Source: Pelosinus fermentans DSM 17108 (GTDB lineage Bacteria > Bacillota > Negativicutes > DSM-13327). Taken from it: a stretch of DNA of 64,000 nt. Location: assembly GCF_000271485.2 (NCBI RefSeq), contig NZ_AKVN02000001.1, positions 4,470,501 through 4,534,500 on the forward strand, read 5' to 3'. Shown here piece by piece: positions 17,388-26,534 of the stretch (position 1 is its first letter; the number at the start of each line of letters is the position of its first letter). The position numbers and the translations under genes were made by a program. The notes beneath the pieces were generated by a model. It worked only from the letters and a program-made list of their open reading frames with translations. It was not told the origin of the DNA and ran no database searches.

Positions 17388-18677
17388 TTATACCAGCCGG
17401 CCGCAGCATTCGTATTCCGGAAAGTGACGCTGCACCACGCCCACCAAAAAACTCATAATATCCCGGTTGAGGTAAAAATCGTAGTCGGCAGGCTGAAAAT
17501 CAAGGCGCATTGCCGTTTTCCAGGTACCTGTCCTGAGTTCGTCCCGGATGAAGTCGTCCACGATATAGGTTTCTTTGTCAGGAAAATTGGCTACCAGCTC
17601 CACGCCAGCAAAGGTCAGGTCCCGTTCGTAGCCGCAGGCCTGAATCAACCGGCTCAGTTCCAGCTTGGTTTTGATCGGCTGCCGGAATACGCCCATGAGC
17701 GTATCGGCGAAAGACACCTGTTTGGCGTTGCCCATTAGCCGGTTGGGATACTCACGCTTGGCCTGGGGATTGCACTGGTACATTTCCCAGGTCACAGGAT
17801 CTTCCAGCGGGCAGGTGATCAGAAGATCGCCTTTGGTCCAGCGGATGTTAGCAACGCTCACATCGGAATTGGTCACAAGATACCGCGCATCTTCCTGGAA
17901 TTTATGCCGAAAAATCCGGTGTTCGTAATTAATCTTGTCCACACACGGCTCCGGATAGGTACTCGTACGGATGGCAACCGTCTCCAGATTCCACAGCGGC
18001 ACCTGATGGTAACGGATCGCCGGGGCGTATTCTTCGAAGTCAATTACGGCTTCTTCAATCATTTCCTGTGCGTTCCAGTTTTCGATCCCGTCGATATAGA
18101 CGTCGAACAATTTGTATAAATACGGCGCACAGACGCTGCGCCAGGGCAGATAGTTCAAGTGAAAAATCCGGTACAAATCTTCAATCTGCCGCCTGTACGC
18201 CAGGTTGCGGCGGACATGAAACTGCGCGGTGTATTCGCTGTGCCGTGTCTTGATGACACCGCGGAAATTTCGTTCGGGCCGGTCGAATTGGCAGGCTTCC
18301 AGATGGTCTGCCTGCAGAAAAACCGTATAGAGAAAAAACGGCGACTTTTCATTGAGGCTTGTAAGGAGCGCTTCGGCGTCCACCTGATGAGGCCGCATGT
18401 CTTCCGGCCGCATGGGCAGTAAAAAGTCATCTGTTACGTCATAGAGCCTGCGATCAATAATATTCGTTATAATCGCCGGACCTTCCACCGGCATCGGCAC
18501 TTCTTCAAACACACGCTGCTCCAGTCCCTTGTACTCTGCTTCGATTTCGCCATGCAGTTCGAGAAACATTCCTTCGACAACGGATGTGAAGACACGGCGG
18601 CTTTCCAGATTATCAATTTCAAGCAGCCGTTTTTTTATATAACTTCGCATGTCAAATTCTTCGTCAAATATGCGCAT
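17388..18677 (-). CDS. Putative baseplate wedge protein (TssF/gpJ position), 429 aa
   Basis: The start is ATG at 18677 after GGAGAAAGAGGG; the open frame extends upstream to 18968, but that part only shadows the Sel1 gene. 429 residues: a helical N-terminus (FDMRSYIKKRLLEIDNLESRRVFTS), then long strand-rich segments. The end reads LNRDIMSFLVGVVQRHFPEYECCGRLV. The size, the helical head and the place two genes from the spike fit a wedge protein such as TssF or gpJ; I could not identify a signature motif. The stop is followed 12 bp later by the 236-aa gene start. Structural role by context, identity open. Confidence 0.7.
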   Translation of the reverse strand: MRIFDEEFDMRSYIKKRLLEIDNLESRRVFTSVVEGMFLELHGEIEAEYKGLEQRVFEEVPMPVEGPAIITNIIDRRLYDVTDDFLLPMRPEDMRPHQVDAEALLTSLNEKSPFFLYTVFLQADHLEACQFDRPERNFRGVIKTRHSEYTAQFHVRRNLAYRRQIEDLYRIFHLNYLPWRSVCAPYLYKLFDVYIDGIENWNAQEMIEEAVIDFEEYAPAIRYHQVPLWNLETVAIRTSTYPEPCVDKINYEHRIFRHKFQEDARYLVTNSDVSVANIRWTKGDLLITCPLEDPVTWEMYQCNPQAKREYPNRLMGNAKQVSFADTLMGVFRQPIKTKLELSRLIQACGYERDLTFAGVELVANFPDKETYIVDDFIRDELRTGTWKTAMRLDFQPADYDFYLNRDIMSFLVGVVQRHFPEYECCGRLV

Positions 18678-18679
18678 GT

Positions 18680-19816
18680 CTATCCCTCTTTCTCCAGCCT
18701 GTCCGCTTGCTGCTGTGCATCCGCGATACCGGCTGCGCCGGCCGCACGGAAAAGCTTGAGCGCCAGTTCCTTGTTTTTCTGCACCACATTGCCAGCCAGG
18801 TAGGCCTTGCCCAGCATATACTGAGCCAGCGGCTCGTTTTGGGCCGCCGCCGTTTTTAAAAGTGCAACCGCTTTTTTTTCGTCCTGCTCCACACCGCGTC
18901 CAGTGTAATACGCCGTTCCCAGCAGCGCCTGCGCCGCCGCATAGTCCTGACTGGCGGCGAGTTGCCACCAGCGGACAGAAGCCGCGTAGTCCTGGGCGAC
19001 AAGGCGGCCCCAGAATGCATTGGTGCCCGCCTGGGTATAGAGTTCGGTTAGGGGTGTCTTTTCTGCTTCTTTTTTCCAGTCGAGATTTTCGCCAAAGTCC
19101 AGTTTGGCGTCCGTCCCTTTCTGCCCAATTTTTTGAAGAAAGTCTTTCGCCTGGGGATTGCCCTGCTGCGCCGCCGTACGGAACCGCTTCACAGCCACCG
19201 CTTTGTCCGCCGGCATGTTCGTTTTATAGCCGTCAATGCCCAGCAGCACGCTGGCCAGCGCCGAGCCGTCCTGTTCGGCCCGCAGGTAACGCCGCTCGGC
19301 TTCCGCCGGGCTTTTCGGCCTATTGCCGAAGCCTTCGGCATAGGCAAGCCCCACATAGGCGCTGGCGTCCGGGTGGCCACTGATGGACGCCCTGCGCCAC
19401 CACTCGACCGCCGCCTTATCGTCTGGTTCTACCTGGCGGCCGGTATAGTATGCTATTCCTAAGATATACTGTGCCTGGATGTCGCCGGCTTTGGCCATGG
19501 CCTCTACCTGCCCAAATGCCTCGTCGGCCGCCTGTTTGGCGGCATCGGCTTTTTCACTGGCTGCTTTTTTGGCTTCTTTTTTATTGGCCGCCGGTTTTTC
19601 CGGCGATGCACCGGGAATATCCACCTGGGGCGTTTTCGGCACTGCCGGAGGTTTGGCTTTTGCTTTCATTTTTTCTACCGCCGCCACTGCCGTACCGGCG
19701 ATGGCAATTTTCTTTACGTCGTCCTGGCTGATGTTTATCGCTTGCGCTTGAGGCAGTGCGGCCAGCACGACAATCACCGGCAGGAGTGCCGCCATCCATC
19801 GGGCTGCTTTTTTCAT
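18680..19816 (-). CDS. Exported Sel1-repeat protein
   Basis: 378 residues, ATG at 19816 behind AAGGAGGG. A Sec signal peptide covers the first ~26 residues (ARWMAALLPVIVVLAALPQAQA). An Ala/Lys/Pro-rich linker follows. Then come Sel1-type solenoid repeats: AQYILGIAYYTGRQVEPDDKAA, AYVGLAYAEGFGN, AAQALLGTAYYTGRGVEQDEK, LAQYMLGKAYLAGNVVQKN. Sel1 repeats bind proteins and often organise envelope complexes. Within this cluster the gene links the cytoplasmic Hsp70-like gene with the baseplate block, and it is one of few products predicted to be outside the inner membrane, so it may anchor the device in the envelope. That role is inference. Confidence 0.85.
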   Translation of the reverse strand: MKKAARWMAALLPVIVVLAALPQAQAINISQDDVKKIAIAGTAVAAVEKMKAKAKPPAVPKTPQVDIPGASPEKPAANKKEAKKAASEKADAAKQAADEAFGQVEAMAKAGDIQAQYILGIAYYTGRQVEPDDKAAVEWWRRASISGHPDASAYVGLAYAEGFGNRPKSPAEAERRYLRAEQDGSALASVLLGIDGYKTNMPADKAVAVKRFRTAAQQGNPQAKDFLQKIGQKGTDAKLDFGENLDWKKEAEKTPLTELYTQAGTNAFWGRLVAQDYAASVRWWQLAASQDYAAAQALLGTAYYTGRGVEQDEKKAVALLKTAAAQNEPLAQYMLGKAYLAGNVVQKNKELALKLFRAAGAAGIADAQQQADRLEKEG

Positions 19817-19841
19817 CGATACCCTCCTTATGCGTCGGTTG

Positions 19842-22481
19842 TCATTTTGTCCCGTCGAAGAAATTCTCCACCCAAGCGTCGCTTTCGAAGCTGAAGAACT
19901 GCGAGCGTCCCAGCATCAGGATTTCGCCGTCGCGATAGACCGGCAGGACGAGAAATCCCCAACGGCGCGATTCCGTCCAGGCAAAGAACTTCACTTCGCG
20001 GTCGACAATGCTGTCGACGTCGTCCTGGGGGATATTGACGCCGTACACTTCGCAGATTTTTTCGTATTCCATCGCACAAAATTCGCCTAACGTACAGGCG
20101 TAAGTGAAATTATAGCGTACCTTTTCGTTCATGTCCTTGAGATAGAGCTTCAGGGTCAGATCGTCCATATTGCGCGAGATATGCCCGCAGCTTTTGCCCT
20201 TTTGCAGTCCGTGGATCAGGACAATTTCCCGGCCGGTATGGGTGTAGGCGGTGATAATATACGGCAGCGCCGGTGTACGGCTGGTGATTTTGACGTCGGC
20301 AAAGCCGTATTTTTTGTCTTTGAGGTACTTTAAGGCGCCGTCGATGCACGTCATTTTTAGCTCGAAATCGTCGGAAAGATCACCGGATTTGCGTTTGAAT
20401 TTGATGGTCTTGCCCGGTACGAATTCTTTTAACGCGTCGCGGAAAAGATCGATTTTGCAGGACTGGCCGGTAAGCTTGATCATGGTGTATTCATCAAGTT
20501 CGTGGCTGTCATACATCTCGTCCATAAATTTGTGGATGACGCCGTAAATGTCGGCCCGCAGAATGAGCATGATGTCAAAGATGCTGAAATACACTTTGGG
20601 AAATGCCTTGACGGTTATGAGTTCTTTGCCCTGCATCGCCGTCAGTTTCCATTTGTCAACGAAGAGCATGGTGGCCGACGGTTCGCTCTTTTCGTCGCAG
20701 GACAGGCCGACGCGCAGCGTGCCGACTTTATTGTAGAATTCTTTTTTGATGCGCTCGGCGGTAGAGAAAAGAAAATAGAAATTGTTTTTCACCTTGTAGT
20801 ATTCGGTGCGGCTGAGCTTTTCCCAGTCGCGGAATTTGGTCGGTAAGAACGTTTCGGCTTCGGCGTAAGCGGCGTCGAATTGTTCGTAAATTTTATGCGG
20901 ACCGTATTCGTCCACATACCGGAACACGTCGAGGTCGAAGGTATTCAAAAGGTCGTTGATGTCCGGGATCTCCTCCTGACGGTCCCGCGGCGCCAGCGCT
21001 TTGTACAGCCGTATTTTCAAAAGCTGCAGGATGCGGAAGGTCAGGTTGTTGCCGCCGAAGTCGGTATCGCCGTTTTCATAGGCGGTTTCGATGTCGATTT
21101 TATAGGAGACGCGCTGCGTGCTGACGCGGAAGCTGCAGGAGGATAAGTCGGTCGTGCCGCCGCCGCAGTCGATGATGAGCGCTTTATACGTCGTATTTTC
21201 CTGGGCGCTCTTTTGCGTGATCATTTCGGAGATGGTATTGTAGAGTACGGCGATTCCCTCATCGAGCATATCGTCTTTTTCCACGGCGTATTCGGGCAGG
21301 ATTTCGGCGAACAGCGCCTGAAACAGGTATTTTTGTTTGACGGGGCTGGAAATATGTACGGCCTGGATATCGCATTTAAAGCGGCTTTTCATGGCTTCGA
21401 CAATATGGCGGAAATACGCTTTGAGAATATCCTTGCGTTTGACAAAAGCGCGCCGACCCTGTTTGTCGATGATTTCCTCGCTCTTTTCATAGTCGCCGAT
21501 CCAGCGCTTGATGTCGTAGAAAACGCAGAAGCCTTCGTCGATATAGCTGGAATTGGCCAGTTTTACGGCATCATAGCCAAACAGGTATTCCGGCTCCGTT
21601 CCGCCATTGATGGCCAGAACGCCGACCACGCTTGGCAGGAGCGTCGTCTCCTGATAGTCCTGGGTGGTATCGTAGAATACGGCGTAATTGACGTCGTTTT
21701 CCAGCAGACCGAGCTGTCCCGGCTCCATGTTGGTGCGCTCGAAATAGAGACTGTCCAAATACACGCCGGCCGTGGTACTCGTGGTGCCAAAGTCGATGGC
21801 AATCGGCATGGTAAGCGACACCGGCTTTTTCACCATAAAGTCTAAAAGCGGCACACGATAGACGATCAGGTGCTGCGGCATATAGGCGTAATCGCCGCTA
21901 TAAATGCGGTGCAACATTTCGGAGCTCGCCTTGTTCATGCACAGCAGGCTGTAGTTCTTGATTTGGGCTTCACTGCAGGGCAGTCCGGCCGATTTGGTCA
22001 GATACAGGGATTCTTTGCCGCCGCCTTTCGTCTCGACATTCAGGATACCGCACAGGGTATTGTCGGCGCTGACGATCAAGGCGTTCGTCCCGGCCAGTTT
22101 GGCATGATATTTAATGGTCAGTCCGTCATAATAGTCGAGGGACAGCCCTTCATAGACGACAATTTTGGCGCTGCAGTCCGGCCGAATGTCCGTTTCGTAG
22201 TGGATCTGAACCCTGGAAATCACGTTTTGCAAAGCCGCGTACCCTTCTTCATCATACGTTTTGATCAAAAGGTTCTCATCAGCGCCGCGATACCGGAGAA
22301 TGACGCGAATCAGATCGTCCTTGTCGAGGGGGCTTACCACTCCGTGAATGATCTTTTCCCGCCGGCAGATTTCCCGGAGCTGATGCCCCGTCATCAGTTC
22401 CAGGTCGCGTTTATAATAGCAGTTTTGCATTTTTTTGATCGCATTGCCATCAATATTCAAGGTATAACCGTATTTATCCAT
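19842..22481 (-). CDS. Hsp70/actin-family ATPase with an extra N-terminal domain
   Basis: 879 residues from the ATG at 22481, which has GGAGG ten bases upstream; an open frame reaching 23135 is only a shadow of the preceding gene. The actin/Hsp70 ATPase signatures are clear: phosphate-1 AIDFGTTSTTAG (about residue 227) and phosphate-2 LIIDCGGGTTDLSS. Between them is a DnaK-like EGIAVLYN segment. The first ~220 residues are not Hsp70; they hold a SAP/HeH-like helix pair (about 24-66) and a strand-rich part. The C-terminus lacks a usual peptide-binding domain. A DnaJ-domain protein is encoded six genes upstream. The pair may assemble or recycle the device. Substrate unknown. Confidence 0.85.
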   Translation of the reverse strand: MDKYGYTLNIDGNAIKKMQNCYYKRDLELMTGHQLREICRREKIIHGVVSPLDKDDLIRVILRYRGADENLLIKTYDEEGYAALQNVISRVQIHYETDIRPDCSAKIVVYEGLSLDYYDGLTIKYHAKLAGTNALIVSADNTLCGILNVETKGGGKESLYLTKSAGLPCSEAQIKNYSLLCMNKASSEMLHRIYSGDYAYMPQHLIVYRVPLLDFMVKKPVSLTMPIAIDFGTTSTTAGVYLDSLYFERTNMEPGQLGLLENDVNYAVFYDTTQDYQETTLLPSVVGVLAINGGTEPEYLFGYDAVKLANSSYIDEGFCVFYDIKRWIGDYEKSEEIIDKQGRRAFVKRKDILKAYFRHIVEAMKSRFKCDIQAVHISSPVKQKYLFQALFAEILPEYAVEKDDMLDEGIAVLYNTISEMITQKSAQENTTYKALIIDCGGGTTDLSSCSFRVSTQRVSYKIDIETAYENGDTDFGGNNLTFRILQLLKIRLYKALAPRDRQEEIPDINDLLNTFDLDVFRYVDEYGPHKIYEQFDAAYAEAETFLPTKFRDWEKLSRTEYYKVKNNFYFLFSTAERIKKEFYNKVGTLRVGLSCDEKSEPSATMLFVDKWKLTAMQGKELITVKAFPKVYFSIFDIMLILRADIYGVIHKFMDEMYDSHELDEYTMIKLTGQSCKIDLFRDALKEFVPGKTIKFKRKSGDLSDDFELKMTCIDGALKYLKDKKYGFADVKITSRTPALPYIITAYTHTGREIVLIHGLQKGKSCGHISRNMDDLTLKLYLKDMNEKVRYNFTYACTLGEFCAMEYEKICEVYGVNIPQDDVDSIVDREVKFFAWTESRRWGFLVLPVYRDGEILMLGRSQFFSFESDAWVENFFDGTK

Positions 22482-22557
22482 AAAGTATAGCCTCCATAAG
22501 ACAGCAGACTTGGGACTTGAGCGAAACCATCCGTTTGCGCTCAGGGTCTGACGTCGG

Positions 22558-24543
22558 TTACTGCGGCAGCGCCGACATAATCGCGGCGTCGGCGTCGATT
22601 CGGTCGAGGATGGTCTTGATCTCGTCCGCTTTCGCCTGGTTGCCAAGGGCCAGATAGAGCTGCTGCGCTTGGCGGTACGCTTGTTTGGCCGCCGTGTATT
22701 CTTTCTGCGCGTAGAGTTCGCCGGCCTGGGCTTGTGTCGCCGCGGCGTCGGCCCTTTGCTGGTCGAGGGCTTGTTGCTTGGCGGCCATATTTTGCAGTTT
22801 GCCGCTGAGGATGGCGCTCTGGGCCGTATCGCCGAGCGCTGTGTACTGAGACAGCGCCGCGTTATAACTGGCCGCCGCTCCGATGTAGTCGGCGTTGGCG
22901 AACGCGGCATCCCCCTGTCCGACGAGGGCGGCGGCGGTCGTATACTCGGCGGCGTGTTTTTCCGCTTCTTTTTGCGCTGCCGCCGCCGCTTTGCCTCTGA
23001 CCTGACCGAGCTTGTCAAGCGCCGCCAGGGCTTCTTTTTTGCCGTCAGCGTCGTAATGTACCGCTGCCAGAGAGCGCGCGGCCAGGTATCTCTGTTCGGC
23101 CATATCCAGATCGCCATACTCTGAAAGTGTGTCACCCTGAGTAATTAAATCACTGATATCGCCAGTTAACCTTTGTTTGTCTTTCTTTTCCTGTTCGTCT
23201 TTTTTCTTTTGTTTAGCGTCGTACAATTTGTCAAGTGCGGTCTGCGCCTGTACTTTTCCGTCGGCGGCGTGGATTTTGGCAGCAAATGCTTTGGCCCGCA
23301 GGTAGTACACTTCGGCCTGGCCAAGGTCGCCTTGTTCCATAGCTTTGTCGCCGAGATTGATGAAGTCGGCAACTGTCAGGTTGTCTTCAGCGTTCGAAAT
23401 CCGGCGGTTAATGTAAGCCTCGCCGAGTTTATCGGCGTAGCGAGACCGTTCCTGTGCCGTCTGATAGCCTTGATACGCATCGTCGAATTTCTGGTTCTGA
23501 TAGGCATCGTCAGCCGTGATCACGCTTTCAATCAACCGCAGATAGTTAGTAAGCTGCTGGATTTTTTCCTTGTCTTTGAGATTTTCCGCTTGCTGCAGGG
23601 CTTTTTTTACTTCTTCCCTGGCCCGGATGTAGTTGTTATCCTGGATGCAGGCAATGGTGCTGTCCGCCCTGAGGTTCATTTCGTCCACTTTGTCTTTGTG
23701 CCTACTGTACAGGACGTAGGCAATAATACTCACAATGAGGAGCACAATAAGGACAATAATCGTTATCTTGATTATGCGTTTGCGACGGCGATCGCGGTTG
23801 GGGTCTGTGAAGATTTTGTTGATAAAGACGGCCGCCATCGTGTAGTTGTCAAGGTTGGGCGGCTGCTTCGACAGCAGCATTTCTTCGGTGTTGTTCAGCG
23901 GTTCCTGGGGATCGTCAGTCGTCTCGGAAAAAATGTCGTCGATGTCGGCCTCGTCAAGGTTTTCCCAGATGCCACGCGTATACAGCACGGCGATGTCGCC
24001 ATCCATGAGCTTCAGCTTGCCGGATATGTGGGGACGGAAATCTTTTTCTTGTCCGAGGTAGGTATAGAGGTTATGCCTTTCTTCGTGTCTTGACAGCACG
24101 TTGGGCGTGATTTCGTCTTTTTCGACCAGGTCCTGGCTTAAGGACATGTCCTTTGATTTTGTATTTAGCGTGCCGTCGCGATACAGGCGGAAGCGTGTGT
24201 TGCCGGCAACAGCGTAGCGTACGGCTTCATAGTCGGTGACAATCACGGTTACCGATGCCTTGAGCACTTCGCGGCCATTCGCCTGCAGAAGATCGCGGTT
24301 GGCGCTTTCCAGGCAGGCGCGCAAGGCCCGCCGCGTCAGTGAAGGACGTTCCTGAAAGTGCAGGATGACGCTCTCGACCGCCTTTTGGGCGCTTTCCGAC
24401 TGCGCCAGGTCTGTAATGCCGTCGGCAATGACGTAACAGGCATAGTCGTCCTGTTCGACGAAGGCAAAATAGTCGTTGTTCGTCAGCGCCGCCCCGGCTT
24501 CCGATATAAATGCGGTTTTAAATTCACTGTTCAGCTTTTTCAT
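22558..24543 (-). CDS. PP2C-type phosphatase domain, one membrane segment and a TPR-like tail
   Basis: 661 residues from ATG at 24543 (AGGGGGATTCT before it). Residues 1-~240 are a PP2C-like domain (NNDYFAFVEQDDYACYVIADGITDLAQ, RYAVAGNTRFRLYRDG), but the usual aspartates are altered (ADGITD instead of ADGMGG), so activity is uncertain. A basic stretch and one transmembrane segment (ITIIVLIVLLIVSIIAYVLY, about 276-296) follow. The rest is helical repeats in TPR style (YINRRISNAEDNLTVADFINLGDKAMEQGDLGQAE, repeated as GDTLSEYGDLDMAE and GDAAFANADYIGAA). It would place a phosphatase-like domain in the cytoplasm and the repeats outside. This topology resembles a signalling link between membrane and machine. 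Confidence 0.8.
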   Translation of the reverse strand: MKKLNSEFKTAFISEAGAALTNNDYFAFVEQDDYACYVIADGITDLAQSESAQKAVESVILHFQERPSLTRRALRACLESANRDLLQANGREVLKASVTVIVTDYEAVRYAVAGNTRFRLYRDGTLNTKSKDMSLSQDLVEKDEITPNVLSRHEERHNLYTYLGQEKDFRPHISGKLKLMDGDIAVLYTRGIWENLDEADIDDIFSETTDDPQEPLNNTEEMLLSKQPPNLDNYTMAAVFINKIFTDPNRDRRRKRIIKITIIVLIVLLIVSIIAYVLYSRHKDKVDEMNLRADSTIACIQDNNYIRAREEVKKALQQAENLKDKEKIQQLTNYLRLIESVITADDAYQNQKFDDAYQGYQTAQERSRYADKLGEAYINRRISNAEDNLTVADFINLGDKAMEQGDLGQAEVYYLRAKAFAAKIHAADGKVQAQTALDKLYDAKQKKKDEQEKKDKQRLTGDISDLITQGDTLSEYGDLDMAEQRYLAARSLAAVHYDADGKKEALAALDKLGQVRGKAAAAAQKEAEKHAAEYTTAAALVGQGDAAFANADYIGAAASYNAALSQYTALGDTAQSAILSGKLQNMAAKQQALDQQRADAAATQAQAGELYAQKEYTAAKQAYRQAQQLYLALGNQAKADEIKTILDRIDADAAIMSALPQ

Positions 24544-24591
24544 AGAATCCCCCTGTATGGACGTTGGACGCTGGATTTTGGCTGCCAAAGT

Positions 24592-25407
24592 CTAACATCT
24601 ATAGATAACAATGCTGGCATTGTCTTTGTTGGGTAGTTTACTGCGGTTAACGCGTTCGATAATCCGGAGCGCCTGCTGCTGCGCGTCCCGGCCTTGCGCA
24701 AGCTCGTGCTCGATCTCGCGCCAGAGCAGCGTTTCGTAGATGCCGTCGCTGATAAGGACAACGGCGTCGCCGGCGCGCAGCGGCAGCGGCTGGCTGAAAA
24801 ATTCAATATCTTTAAAGCCGTCCTGGCCGACGAAGTTATACAGACGGTGCCGATCCAAGAGCTCGATGGCGCTTTTTTTTGCCAGACGTCCTTGCAGGTA
24901 TTTCTGCTGGGCCAGCACGCTAATGGTATGGCCTTCGCTGACCGGCACGAGGTCGCCGCCGTGATAGACGGCGATTTTGATATTGCCGACGAGGGCGTAG
25001 TAGAGCGTATGGTCGGCAATGAGGGCCGCGGCGACGCTGGCCGAGCCGCGCCCGTCTTCCACCTTGTTCAATATAGCGCGATTGGCTGCATGAAAGGCTT
25101 TGCGGAAGTAATACTGCGGTTTTTCAAACGCCTTGTATTCTTTAAATAAGTCCACGAATGTCTCCACGGCGACGCGCCCGGCGATTTTGCCGCCGTATTT
25201 CCTGCCCATGCCGTCGGCCAGCACCAGCAGCGTTCCCGTCTGATTTGCTAGAACGCCGTAATCGTCTTCCTGTACTTCGCGGTCGCCGATGGTCATGCAC
25301 TGACCCACTCTGGTATTGTAGGCAGGCGTAAGCGTCATCCGCTTAATGACTAGGGCAATCACTGCTATGGACAGCACGAGGATAAGGGCAGCCGGTGCAT
25401 GGATCAT
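24592..25407 (-). CDS. Ser/Thr protein phosphatase, PP2C family, membrane-anchored
   Basis: 271 residues, ATG at 25407 overlapping the preceding FHA gene by 4 bp (ATGA). One N-terminal membrane segment (about 5-22) is followed by a complete PP2C domain: a GDREVQEDDYGVL metal-binding start, LLVLADGMGRKYGGKIAG, ALVGNIKIAVYHGG, DAVVLISDGIYETL and the late NKDNASIVIYR. In T6SS a PP2C phosphatase (PppA) reverses phosphorylation of an FHA protein and so switches the machine off. Two FHA proteins are encoded immediately upstream here, so the same logic is plausible. The kinase that would complete the loop is not in the window. Confidence 0.88.
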   Translation of the reverse strand: MIHAPAALILVLSIAVIALVIKRMTLTPAYNTRVGQCMTIGDREVQEDDYGVLANQTGTLLVLADGMGRKYGGKIAGRVAVETFVDLFKEYKAFEKPQYYFRKAFHAANRAILNKVEDGRGSASVAAALIADHTLYYALVGNIKIAVYHGGDLVPVSEGHTISVLAQQKYLQGRLAKKSAIELLDRHRLYNFVGQDGFKDIEFFSQPLPLRAGDAVVLISDGIYETLLWREIEHELAQGRDAQQQALRIIERVNRSKLPNKDNASIVIYRC

Positions 25408-25949
25408 GCTTTTGCTCCCGCATTGCTGTTTTCCGTATCTTTCGGCTTCTTCACATCTTCCCAGTTAAATTGCTCGCCGCAGAACGGGATAAAGAGGAAT
25501 TTGCTGTCGCCCAGTTCGATGACATCGTATGTATTTAACACTTTCGGCGTATAGACGGCGTCACCCTGATGGTAGACGATGCCGTTCGATTCGCCCGGTA
25601 AGAGCACCATTTCTTTTTTCTTGGGGTCAAAAACGATGATGCCGTGATTACGGCGCGAAATTTTGTTGTCACCGAGAATCTGAATGTCCATATCGTCAGC
25701 GCGGCCGATAAAGTTTTTGCCGGTTTTAATCTTGTAGTCCTTGCCCTGCCGCGGCCCCGAAATACAAACGATCCAGCCGCAAACAGGCTGCACGTCTTCT
25801 AAAAACAGCAGTTCTTCCACATCTACGTCCGTCTGGCCGGTTTCCTTTTTTTCTTTGGTAGCCGTCTCTATATTGCAGTACGGGCAGACGGTTCCGTAGC
25901 GCCGGGAACTAAACATATGCCCGTTTTGGCAGCGAATTAAATTGCTCAT
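25404..25949 (-). CDS. FHA-domain protein with N-terminal zinc ribbon
   Basis: 181 residues, ATG at 25949. The N-terminus has a CxxGH-x12-CPYC zinc-ribbon-like pattern (RCQNGHMFSSRRYGTVCPYC). Residues ~65-160 are an FHA domain: IGRADDMDIQI, then NKISRRNHGIIVFDP and the NGIVYHQGD end, with the conserved GR, SRRNH and N residues that contact phosphothreonine. The gene overlaps the PP2C gene by 4 bp. FHA proteins of T6SS (Fha1, TagH) sense phosphothreonine and promote assembly. I infer a comparable switch role. Confidence 0.85.
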   Translation of the reverse strand: MSNLIRCQNGHMFSSRRYGTVCPYCNIETATKEKKETGQTDVDVEELLFLEDVQPVCGWIVCISGPRQGKDYKIKTGKNFIGRADDMDIQILGDNKISRRNHGIIVFDPKKKEMVLLPGESNGIVYHQGDAVYTPKVLNTYDVIELGDSKFLFIPFCGEQFNWEDVKKPKDTENSNAGAKA

Positions 25950-25973
25950 ACGATTCCTTCTTTCTCTAATGTT

Positions 25974-26522
25974 TTATCTTGCCAGCAGTTTGGTCAGGCC
26001 GACGATGATGACGTCGCCCGCGTCCAGCTTGCACGGCTGGTCGGCGGCAAGCTTATATTTCCGGTCGTCGACTTTTTTTTGCAGCACGACTCCGTTTTTC
26101 GAGCCCAGATCTTCGATGTACCAGTGGTTGTCGGCGTAATTTAAAACCGCATGCTCGATGTCGATCATCGAGGCGTAGACGCTCTGGTTCAGGTTAATAT
26201 CCACATGGTTTTCTTTGATGTCCTTGCCAATTACCAGGGCCGTCTTGCAGAACATATCCCAGGCAGCAATGGGGTTTTCCTCTTCATTGAGTAATAACAG
26301 TTCCGTAATGGCGCCCCCCTCCTGAACCGGCTTGCTCTCATGCGCGGCCCGCTCTTCGGTGGCGGCCGTCAGATAAAAGACCAGGAAGGTGATAAAACCG
26401 CTGCCAGCGCAAACTGCAATATATAAACCGTTGGGCGCGTCTTCCATCCCGTACAGTGCAATCAGGACGACCAGACCGCACAGGATCGCGATGGCCAGGT
26501 CGATATTTTTTTTCTTGTCCAT
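25974..26522 (-). CDS. Membrane FHA-domain protein
   Basis: 182 residues, ATG at 26522 behind GAGGAGGTG. Two membrane segments near the N-terminus (about 8-25 and 32-53) are joined by a short outside loop. The C-terminal ~95 residues form an FHA domain, with ALVIGKDIKENHVDINL, MIDIEHAVLNYADNHWYIEDLGSKNG and the final strand DVIIVGL. The GSKNG end is canonical, while the binding loop (ASMIDIEHA) replaces the usual SRxH with IEHA, so phosphopeptide binding could be weaker. It lies between the DnaJ gene and the soluble FHA gene. A membrane FHA receptor would fit a docking platform for the machine; that is inference. Confidence 0.85.
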   Translation of the reverse strand: MDKKKNIDLAIAILCGLVVLIALYGMEDAPNGLYIAVCAGSGFITFLVFYLTAATEERAAHESKPVQEGGAITELLLLNEEENPIAAWDMFCKTALVIGKDIKENHVDINLNQSVYASMIDIEHAVLNYADNHWYIEDLGSKNGVVLQKKVDDRKYKLAADQPCKLDAGDVIIVGLTKLLAR

Positions 26523-26534
26523 TGATACACCTCC

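Noticed and set aside
18678-18968. N-terminal extension of the 429-aa protein
   Set aside because: Cys/Gly/Arg-rich shadow of the Sel1 gene; a good ribosome-binding site precedes 18677.
22482-23135. N-terminal extension of the Hsp70-like gene
   Set aside because: The extra 218 residues are Arg/Ser/Pro/Thr-rich nonsense lying inside the PP2C-TPR gene in another frame; the GGAGG before 22481 marks the real start.
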